Part shown: one piece after another, positions 1 to 4,315 of the stretch
Layout of the letters: each line of letters starts with the position of its first letter
Numbering within the stretch: the first letter of the stretch is position 1
Assembly: GCA_028692205.1 (NCBI GenBank)
Contig: JAQUXV010000035.1
Location: forward strand, 1 to 12,232
DNA: 12,232 nt
Reading direction: 5' to 3'
From: Eubacteriales bacterium
GTDB taxonomy: Bacteria > Bacillota_A > Clostridia > Christensenellales > Aristaeellaceae
Made by a program: the position numbers and the translations under genes
Notes under the pieces: generated by a model
Seen by the model: the letters and a program-made list of their open reading frames with translations, nothing else
Told to the model about the DNA's origin: nothing
Databases searched by the model: none

Positions 1-40
1 ACAGCACAAGAGCGATAAGCTTCTGAGCCGGGTTTCTCAT
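1..40 (-). CDS. N-terminus of a probable secreted or membrane-anchored protein (partial, runs off left edge)
   Basis: Only the first 13 codons are in the window: ATG at 40-38, reading MRNPAQKLIALVL. An AAGGAG ribosome binding site lies at 51-56, ten bases upstream. A positively charged start followed by a hydrophobic run looks like the beginning of a signal peptide, as in a substrate-binding lipoprotein or exported enzyme, but 13 residues cannot identify the family. The long upstream region (41-334) with a promoter and two identical palindromes suggests a regulated gene. Function unknown. Confidence 0.55.
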   Translation of the reverse strand, partial: MRNPAQKLIALVL

Positions 41-113
41 GTGTATTTTTCTCCTTATTCCCATATTTCTTCCGTATGGATGAAGAGAACAAACGATTTC
101 GGAAGATAAATCT

Positions 114-142
114 ATGATAATACCAGTCGCTTCCATTGTCTA
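114..142 (-). promoter_or_regulatory. Sigma-A-type promoter of the left-edge gene
   Basis: On the minus strand there is a -35 element TAGACA (142-137), a 17-base spacer and a -10 element TATCAT (119-114). Each hexamer is one base from consensus. It points at the gene starting at 40 and would give a leader of about 65 bases. The paired palindromes at 196-205 and 235-244 lie upstream of the -35, which would fit an activator site or a distal operator. Confidence 0.5.
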
Positions 143-195
143 GCACTTTCACGCGCTACTTTGTTTTTTCATTGTATTTCATATGTGCCAAACCG

Positions 196-205
196 TTGTA
201 TACAA
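196..205. repeat. Palindrome TTGTATACAA, copy 1 (candidate operator)
   Basis: A perfect 10-base palindrome, identical to a second copy 39 bases away. On the plus strand both copies are followed by a W-G-C triplet and, a few bases later, by TGCGC (212-216 here), so the similarity extends past the palindrome. The half-site TTGT/ACAA resembles operators of GntR-type regulators of the FadR group, whose published consensus is T-N-G-T-N(0-3)-A-C-N-A. That assignment is inference. The site lies about 55 bases upstream of the -35 of the left-edge gene. Confidence 0.55.
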
Positions 206-234
206 TGCTTTTGCGCGTTATCACGGAAAAGAGA

Positions 235-244
235 TTGTATACAA
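235..244. repeat. Palindrome TTGTATACAA, copy 2 (candidate operator)
   Basis: The second identical copy of the palindrome at 196-205, followed by AGC and by TGCGC at 253-257. The pair sits in the 294-base gap between the left-edge gene and the DUF3795-type gene, a typical place for an operator pair. A further palindrome, CGATATCG (284-291), sits in a stretch that matches a catabolite-responsive element except at its outer bases; I do not call it a site. Confidence 0.55.
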
Positions 245-334
245 AGCATAAGTGCGCAACAGTAATACATCTTTTTTCGAAAACGATATCGATTAATTGA
301 ATCAATCTAGAAAATTCAGGCTGTAAAGAGGTTT

Positions 335-718
335 CTATTCTGAAGGCCGAACGCCTGTCCGAATAAACGCAATCAATTCTTCCACATCCTCAAAATGATC
401 GTAATCGCCTGTTATGCCTTCACGATGATACACAACGCCGTTGCGCTCATTCCGTTCCAGACAATCCATCAGGGCATTTACTCCGTACCGGCGGATAAAC
501 AGGCAAAAACCATACGGTTTGATTTTCGTAAGCAGCCCTTTACGGCATTCTTCCGTGCAGACCCAACATCCCGGCAGACCTTTTTCCATCGAGCAGCTGC
601 GGTTTTCACACCAATCTTTATCCGGGCAGGAATCCGCGTTGCAGCCATTGCAGTGGTCGTTTTCCGAGCACAGGCAGCAAGCCAGCCCACACCGTGCAAT
701 TCCGAATTCTCTCTTCAT
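335..718 (-). CDS. Cysteine-rich DUF3795-type protein
   Basis: A 127-residue soluble protein with 14 cysteines, most in the first 60 residues: C10, C14, C15, C17, C23, C26, C31, C37, C42, C51, C54, C58, then C72 and C86. The opening G-x-x-R-C-G-L-x-C-x-x-C pattern and the spaced CxxC-type pairs are typical of DUF3795 proteins, common in Clostridia and thought to bind metal (zinc or an Fe-S cluster). No reaction is established. The start at 718 is chosen because an AAAGGAGG ribosome binding site lies just upstream (about 726-733); an in-frame ATG at 745 would put that site inside the coding region. It is divergent from the 2H phosphoesterase gene. I found no convincing promoter or terminator for it. 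Confidence 0.8.
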   Translation of the reverse strand: MKREFGIARCGLACCLCSENDHCNGCNADSCPDKDWCENRSCSMEKGLPGCWVCTEECRKGLLTKIKPYGFCLFIRRYGVNALMDCLERNERNGVVYHREGITGDYDHFEDVEELIAFIRTGVRPSE

Positions 719-821
719 GGTTAATCCCCCTCCTTTGCGTTTCAAGCCATCATGTCTTCCGCAGATGATAACGTTCAGGGTAATAATTTTAGGTTTATAT
801 GCTATTTCCTGCTCGAGACGG

Positions 822-851
822 CTGAGATTTTCCCTGTAAATATGATATAAT
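822..851 (+). promoter_or_regulatory. Probable sigma-A promoter of the 2H phosphoesterase gene
   Basis: A perfect -10 TATAAT (846-851) is preceded, after an 18-base spacer, by CTGAGA (822-827), four of six to the -35 consensus. It lies 54 bases upstream of the start codon at 905. Confidence 0.5.
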
Positions 852-904
852 TAAACCAGTTATACTATTCGGCTTCTTTTACCGCCGATACTGGAGGCTC
901 CCGA

Positions 905-1429
905 ATGGAGGAAAAACGTACTTACCTGATCGCGCGTCTGGATGAAGCGTCCAACAGAGCGCTGTCCTCAATTTATGATTTACTTCGGGCGGAAGGCTTG
1001 CAGGGCACGCAAGTGGCCGATTTCCCCTACCATATTACGCTCGGCAGTTTTGAAACGGCGTTTGAACCTTCGGTTATCGCGAGTACCGAGCGTGTGTGCC
1101 GGGAACGGGTGCCTTTTCGGGTACATATCAACCATATCGGGCTGTTTGGTGAAAACGTACTTTTTCTGGCTCCGGCCGCGAGCACCGGGCTGCTGTCGCT
1201 GCACGAGGCGCTGCTGCGCCGCCAGCCCGCTGTGGATATTCACGATTGGGTGCCGCATGTAACGCTTTTAATGGACGATCCGGAAAACATTCGGAAAGCC
1301 CTCCCCATCGTAATGCGTGCGTTCTCCCCGATGCTCTCCACTTTATCCGGCGTGGGTGTGTATGAATACGCGCCTCCGCGCTTCATCCGCGAATTCCCTT
1401 TCGGCAGAAAAGTTGAAACGGATGATTAA
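905..1429 (+). CDS. 2'-5' RNA ligase / 2H phosphoesterase family protein
   Basis: A 174-residue protein carrying the two H-x-T motifs that define the 2H phosphoesterase superfamily: HIT at residues 43-45 and HVT at 118-120, about 75 residues apart, as expected for the two symmetric lobes sharing one active site. Family members (LigT/ThpR, YjcG) hydrolyse or transfer 2',3'-cyclic phosphates on RNA or nucleotides. The substrate of this one cannot be read from sequence. The start ATG at 905 has GGAGG at 893-897. It appears monocistronic: tRNA-Trp with its own promoter follows. No other conserved domain is visible and the length is normal for the family. Confidence 0.85.
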   Translation: MEEKRTYLIARLDEASNRALSSIYDLLRAEGLQGTQVADFPYHITLGSFETAFEPSVIASTERVCRERVPFRVHINHIGLFGENVLFLAPAASTGLLSLHEALLRRQPAVDIHDWVPHVTLLMDDPENIRKALPIVMRAFSPMLSTLSGVGVYEYAPPRFIREFPFGRKVETDD

Positions 1430-1510
1430 AACGCAGTTCTTTTTCATTGCTCAGGATAAAGAGAAAGATACTTTTTCTTTTCTCGTTTGCGTTTCACCCG
1501 AAATGAGCGC

Positions 1511-1539
1511 TTGACATTCAAACTGAAATCATATATACT
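1511..1539 (+). promoter_or_regulatory. Consensus sigma-A promoter of tRNA-Trp
   Basis: A perfect -35 TTGACA (1511-1516), a 17-base spacer and a -10 TATACT (1534-1539), with transcription expected to start about ten bases before the mature tRNA. A strong promoter directly in front of a lone tRNA gene is expected. Confidence 0.9.
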
Positions 1540-1555
1540 TGCACTCGTGTTCCGA

Positions 1556-1629
1556 AGGGGCATGGTGTAATGGTAACACGTGGGTCTCCAAAACCTTTGT
1601 TGAGGGTTCGAGTCCTTCTGCCCCTGCCA
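1556..1629 (+). tRNA. trnW: tRNA-Trp (anticodon CCA)
   Basis: A complete cloverleaf with the 3' CCA encoded (1627-1629). The acceptor stem AGGGGCA pairs perfectly with TGCCCCT. The D stem GTGT/ACAC closes a loop containing GG. The anticodon loop CTCCAAA (1586-1592) gives CCA at 1588-1590. The T arm GAGGG/CCTTC closes TTCGAGT. The discriminator is G, as usual for tRNA-Trp. The outer anticodon stem is imperfect (a U-U mismatch at 27-43 and a G-U at 28-42). Confidence 0.95.
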
Positions 1630-1630
1630 C

Positions 1631-1670
1631 AGTGGGTTGCTTTGATTCGTTCAGGCGGCTCACTTTTTTT
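1631..1670 (+). terminator. Intrinsic terminator after tRNA-Trp
   Basis: A 12-pair stem with some G-U pairs, 1631-1642 with 1653-1664, a 10-base loop, and a run of seven T (1664-1670). It starts two bases after the CCA end of the tRNA. Confidence 0.8.
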
Positions 1671-1732
1671 GTGCTTTTTGAACAAATAGATTAACGCATC
1701 CATTCCCAGTGCGCGATACCCATATCTTACTC

Positions 1733-1761
1733 TTGCGTTGAAACGGAATGGTGCGTATAAT
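1733..1761 (+). promoter_or_regulatory. Probable sigma-A promoter of fluC/crcB
   Basis: TTGCGT (1733-1738), a 17-base spacer and a perfect TATAAT (1756-1761), 73 bases upstream of the start codon. The leader contains a small hairpin (1770-1775 with 1787-1792). I looked for the conserved elements of the fluoride (crcB) riboswitch and did not find them. Confidence 0.55.
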
Positions 1762-1833
1762 TTCCGTATTGCCGCGCTTTTTTCAGGCGGCATAAAGACG
1801 GCCCTGTAGGCTGTTTTGAAGGGAGTTGGTTTG

Positions 1834-2199
1834 ATGCGCACGGTATTTGCCGTTGGCATGGGCGGGTTTTTCGGCAGCATCTGCCGTTATCTGTTGTCGC
1901 TCATCCCCTATTCAAACCAGCATGGTTTTCCGGTGAAAACCATGGTCATCAACGTGTTGGGCGCTTTGCTGCTCGGCGTGCTGGTTGGTTTGGCCGACCG
2001 ATATACCCATATTCATTCGGATTGGTTTACGTTCCTGCAAGTGGGTTTTTGCGGAGGATTTACCACTTTTTCAACCTTTGCGCTGGAAACCACCTCGCTG
2101 ATCGGTTCCGGCAGAACATGGGTCGGCGTTATCTATATTTCGGTCAGTATCATTTTCGGTGTGGCGGCGATTTTTATGGGAAAAGCGCTGGTTTCGTAA
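1834..2199 (+). CDS. fluC: Fluoride ion channel FluC/CrcB
   Basis: A 121-residue membrane protein of four hydrophobic segments, the normal size for a single-domain Fluc channel, which works as a dual-topology dimer and lets toxic fluoride leave the cell. Family motifs are visible: G-x-x-G-x-x-x-R-Y near the N-terminus, N-V-L-G in the second segment, and GGFTTFSTF in the third, which carries the phenylalanines and the polar track lining the fluoride path. The ATG at 1834 is chosen because AAGGGAG lies eight bases upstream; a TTG at 1816 would place that site inside the gene. There is only one copy here, so a homodimer is expected unless a partner is encoded elsewhere. The stop codon lies inside the terminator hairpin. 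Confidence 0.93.
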   Translation: MRTVFAVGMGGFFGSICRYLLSLIPYSNQHGFPVKTMVINVLGALLLGVLVGLADRYTHIHSDWFTFLQVGFCGGFTTFSTFALETTSLIGSGRTWVGVIYISVSIIFGVAAIFMGKALVS

Positions 2200-2211
2200 C
2201 CGGCGCTTTTT
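2181..2211 (+). terminator. Strong intrinsic terminator overlapping the end of fluC
   Basis: A 13-pair stem (2181-2193 with 2198-2210, one G-U) around the tetraloop TCGT, ending in a T run. The 5' arm is made of the last sense codons of fluC, and the stop codon TAA (2197-2199) spans the loop-stem junction. Confidence 0.9.
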
Positions 2212-2218
2212 CGTGTCC

Positions 2219-2247
2219 AAAGCGAACCGCAGCAGGTTTTCGCTTTT
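2219..2247 (+). terminator. Possible second, tandem terminator
   Basis: AAAGCGAA (2219-2226) pairs with TTCGCTTT (2239-2246), and the inner ACC/GGT may extend the stem with a bulge. The 3' arm ends in TTTT. It lies eight bases after the fluC terminator and would be a backup. Confidence 0.45.
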
Positions 2248-2463
2248 CACTGTAGCTTAAAAAGCGCTTTTCATAAATATCCATCGTATATCATAAGATT
2301 AAAAGCCTCTGTTCTTCAGTTCGAATGCAAAACTCAAAATGAGCCCATCAGGCGGTCTGCCTTGAAACGCAGTGCTTATAGGGTTTACGCCTGGTATTGA
2401 TAATCCCTATAGCGGTCGTTGCATTTTTCATAACGGAACTTGCGTTTCACCTCCTATACTATA
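2248..2463. other. Intergenic stretch with interleaved inverted repeats
   Basis: No gene is visible. TGAAACGCA (2363-2371) is matched by TGCGTTTCA (2441-2449), a perfect 9-base inverted repeat. Inside it, TATAGGG (2377-2383) pairs with CCCTATA (2405-2411), and CGTT (2417-2420) pairs with AACG (2432-2435). A segment inside the first inner loop (CGCCTGGT, 2388-2395) is complementary to ATCAGGCG (2347-2354) upstream, giving a pseudoknot topology. This could be a structured RNA, a set of protein-binding half-sites, or chance. I recognise no known RNA family. A 12-base palindrome AAAAGCGCTTTT lies near 2258-2270. Confidence 0.25.
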
Positions 2464-2480
2464 TGGTATAATAGATACCA
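2464..2480 (+). promoter_or_regulatory. Extended -10 promoter with overlapping palindromic operator
   Basis: TG-G-TATAAT (2464-2472) is a perfect extended -10; no good -35 is seen at the usual distance, which such promoters tolerate. The same bases form the inverted repeat TGGTAT-N5-ATACCA (2464-2480), reaching from the TG to the expected transcription start at about 2479. A protein bound here would block the promoter, so a repressor site is likely by position. The regulator is unknown. The leader would be only about 18 bases, with the ribosome binding site almost at its 5' end. Confidence 0.5.
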
Positions 2481-2496
2481 AAAGGAGCTGATTTAT

Positions 2497-3477
2497 ATGA
2501 AATGGGGTATTCTCGGCACAGGCGCCATCGCCAATAAATTTGCGACGACTCTTTCAAAGATGCATGGTGAAGGCGAAGATTTGGTTGCGGTCGCGTCCCG
2601 TACCCAGGAAACGGCGCGTGCGTTTGCCGATCAATACGGCGTAAAGAACGCATACGGTCCTTACGAAGCCATGATGGCCGATCCGCAGGTGGAGGCCGTG
2701 TATATCGCCACGCCAAATACGCTGCATTTTGAAAACGCGAAGCTTTGCCTGGAAGCGGGCAAACACGTGCTTTGCGAAAAGCCTTTCACCATCAACGCAG
2801 GGCTTTCCCGGCAACTGTACGCGCTTGCGCGGGAAAAAGGACTTTTCATTATGGAAGCGTTCTGGATTCGTTTTTTGCCGGTGCTGCGGGAAATGCAAAA
2901 GGCGATCGCAGCCGGTGAAATCGGCGAAATTACACACATGCGCTGTGATTACGGCTTTATCCCGGCTGCGGGGAAAACCGAACGTAAGCTCACCAACAAG
3001 CTTGCGATGGGCGCGTTGATGGATATTGGCATCTATAACCTTGGGTTTGCCCATATGGTTATGGACGCCGCGCCCACAAGCTTCTCCAGCGTCGTACGAA
3101 TGAACGCTTACGACACGGATGAGTTTAACGCGATTCTGCTGGAGTATCCTGACGAACGCTCCGCCTCCGTTTCCACCGCCATTGGTATGGACCTGCCCCG
3201 CGACGCGGCGGTTTTCGGCAAAGGCGGCTACATCCGCCTGCCGGATTACCAGATGGCACAAAAAATGACCATTCACCATAACGACGGTACAAACCGGGAA
3301 GTGAATATTCCCTTCGACATCAACGGCTTCGAGTATGAAATTCGCGAAGCGTCCCGCTGTGTGAAGCTCGGCATGAACACCAGCGATGTTTTAACGGAGA
3401 AGGATTCGCTGACCGTGCTTGAGACGATGGACAACATTCGCAAATCGTGGGGGCTTGTGTTCCCGGGCGAAGAATAA
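2497..3477 (+). CDS. Gfo/Idh/MocA family NAD(P)-dependent oxidoreductase
   Basis: A 326-residue cytosolic dehydrogenase. It opens with a Rossmann nucleotide-binding motif, GILGTGAIA (residues 4-12). C-E-K-P-F (93-97) carries the conserved lysine of the family, and G-A-L-M-D-I-G-I-Y (172-180) is the second family motif, with the conserved Asp176 and Tyr180 near the substrate. These enzymes oxidise or reduce a sugar, inositol or diol hydroxyl with NAD(P). The closest named type I can recall is the dihydrodiol dehydrogenase-like branch, but the substrate cannot be told from sequence. The start ATG at 2497 is chosen because AAAGGAG sits at 2481-2487; upstream in-frame codons would lie in the promoter. 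It is a single-gene unit with a palindrome over its -10 and a strong hairpin after it. Confidence 0.9.
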   Translation: MKWGILGTGAIANKFATTLSKMHGEGEDLVAVASRTQETARAFADQYGVKNAYGPYEAMMADPQVEAVYIATPNTLHFENAKLCLEAGKHVLCEKPFTINAGLSRQLYALAREKGLFIMEAFWIRFLPVLREMQKAIAAGEIGEITHMRCDYGFIPAAGKTERKLTNKLAMGALMDIGIYNLGFAHMVMDAAPTSFSSVVRMNAYDTDEFNAILLEYPDERSASVSTAIGMDLPRDAAVFGKGGYIRLPDYQMAQKMTIHHNDGTNREVNIPFDINGFEYEIREASRCVKLGMNTSDVLTEKDSLTVLETMDNIRKSWGLVFPGEE

Positions 3478-3500
3478 CAAAGCGATCAAAATACGTTCAA

Positions 3501-3534
3501 AACGGCCGTCCGGCATGTTTGCCGGACGGCCGTT
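3501..3534. terminator. Perfect 15-bp hairpin between convergent genes
   Basis: AACGGCCGTCCGGCA (3501-3515) is perfectly repeated in inverse at 3520-3534 around a 4-base loop. It lies 23 bases after the oxidoreductase stop, between converging transcripts. The plus strand has almost no T run after it. The minus strand has TTTT, so it fits better as terminator or 3'-end stabiliser for the bcp transcript coming from the right. The rest of 3535-3710 shows nothing I can support. Confidence 0.55.
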
Positions 3535-3710
3535 CGCAGTATCAACAGGCGTATATTTTGTTCATCCAAACGAAGCTCTTATGCGTAAGCCTTTATACTA
3601 TTGCCACTTTATCCAAAAGAAAGGCCCGCCGTCGGTAACCCGTTTGAGCGCACTAGCCGGAATTGGCCCTATCCAGCGTGATCTCCGCTGCATAATCATA
3701 CTCTGCGTAA

Positions 3711-4175
3711 CTATTTGCCTTTCTCCAGATACGCAAGGATTTCGGATGCGTTTAAATCCGGCTTTACCTTGTCGTATACCTTTTCCACTGCGCCGTTTTC
3801 ATCAATCAAATAGGTGGAGCGCACAACGCCGTAGCTTTCCCTGCCGTACAGCTTTTTGATCTGCCAAACGCCGTAGGCTTTGATTGCCGTAAGTTCCGGA
3901 TCGGACAGCAGCAGAAACGGCAGCTCATACTTTGATTTGAATTTTTGGTGCGATGCCTGACTATCCTTGCTGATGCCGACCACGGCAACGTTCTTTTCGC
4001 GGTACGCATCGTAGGCGGCTTTGAAAGCCTGCGCCTCGCGCGTGCAGCCGGGCGTGTTGTCGCGAGGATAAAAATATACGACCACTTTCTGTCCACGGAA
4101 ATCAGACAGATGGTGTTCTTTGCCTTCCTGATCGGGAAGGGCGAACTCCGGAGCGGTTTGACCGATTTGCAACAT
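3711..4175 (-). CDS. bcp: Thiol peroxidase of the Bcp/PrxQ family, one-Cys form
   Basis: A 154-residue peroxiredoxin, normal length. It reduces hydrogen peroxide and organic hydroperoxides through a cysteine sulfenate, recycled by thioredoxin or another thiol. The active site P-R-D-N-T-P-G-C (residues 37-44) has the invariant Pro, Thr41 and peroxidatic Cys44; the later Arg in V-V-R-S-T is also kept. In many Bcp proteins, such as that of E. coli, the resolving Cys lies five residues later. Here that position is Gln49 and the protein has no other cysteine, so recycling must use a mixed disulfide or an intersubunit bond. The start at 4175 has a GAGGGGA ribosome binding site. The gene is divergent from mntH across a PerR-box-like palindrome, which suggests peroxide control. 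Confidence 0.93.
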   Translation of the reverse strand: MLQIGQTAPEFALPDQEGKEHHLSDFRGQKVVVYFYPRDNTPGCTREAQAFKAAYDAYREKNVAVVGISKDSQASHQKFKSKYELPFLLLSDPELTAIKAYGVWQIKKLYGRESYGVVRSTYLIDENGAVEKVYDKVKPDLNASEILAYLEKGK

Positions 4176-4230
4176 TGTGTTTCCCCTCTTTCATCATTTT
4201 GCACACAATGGTTTTTTACACCGTTTTGGA

Positions 4231-4258
4231 TGCATACCCACCATTGATATGCTATAAT
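4231..4258 (+). promoter_or_regulatory. Extended -10 promoter of mntH
   Basis: TGC-TATAAT (4250-4258) is an extended -10. Upstream, TGCATA (4231-4236) at a 16-base spacing is a weak -35 match. Transcription would start near 4265, about 50 bases before the chosen TTG start. The -10 coincides with the left half of the PerR-box-like palindrome. Confidence 0.55.
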
Positions 4259-4266
4259 CATTATAC
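4252..4266. promoter_or_regulatory. PerR/Fur-family box (7-1-7 palindrome) between bcp and mntH
   Basis: CTATAATCATTATAC matches the established Bacillus PerR box TTATAATNATTATAA at 12 of 14 specified positions, the two mismatches being the outermost bases; the inner TATAAT-C-ATTATA is a perfect palindrome. PerR is an Fe/Mn-dependent peroxide sensor of the Fur family that represses such sites until oxidised. Known PerR targets in Bacillota include peroxidases, and in Staphylococcus aureus bcp itself. The site overlaps the -10 elements of both flanking genes. Caveat: two facing TATAAT boxes would create the same palindrome with no regulator involved. No perR gene is in the window. Confidence 0.6.
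4260..4265 (-). promoter_or_regulatory. -10 element of a bcp promoter
   Basis: On the minus strand a perfect TATAAT (4265-4260) points toward bcp, with a start near 4253 and a leader of about 78 bases. The -35 region (GGGTTA at 17 bases) is poor, so the call rests on the -10 and on position. It faces the mntH -10 with one base between them. Confidence 0.4.
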
Positions 4267-4315
4267 CCGATTTAAGGGCATCTAACCCACTTTTTTGGAA
4301 AGACGGGGAATCAAC

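Noticed and set aside
278..291. Catabolite-responsive element (cre) around CGATATCG
   Set aside because: It matches the consensus core but fails at both outer positions, and no better copy is present.
1461..1484. Terminator after the 2H phosphoesterase gene
   Set aside because: The possible stem (GAGAAAG with CTTTTCTC) is nearly all A-T, has a long loop and is followed by a GC-containing stretch rather than a clear T run.
1640..1833. Fluoride riboswitch in front of fluC
   Set aside because: The leader has one small hairpin, but the conserved GATG-containing elements and pseudoknot of the crcB-motif RNA are absent.
2554..3279. 241-codon minus-strand frame antisense to the oxidoreductase gene
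   Set aside because: The plus-strand gene is unambiguous; the antisense frame shows no domain or start signal.
3419..3859. Plus-strand open frame overlapping the oxidoreductase end and bcp
   Set aside because: It overlaps two well-supported genes, has no ribosome binding site and a composition unlike a real protein; it is a shadow frame.
4206..4246. CAATGG ... CCATTG inverted repeat in the bcp leader
   Set aside because: Six-base arms 29 bases apart are expected by chance at this length and coincide with no promoter element.
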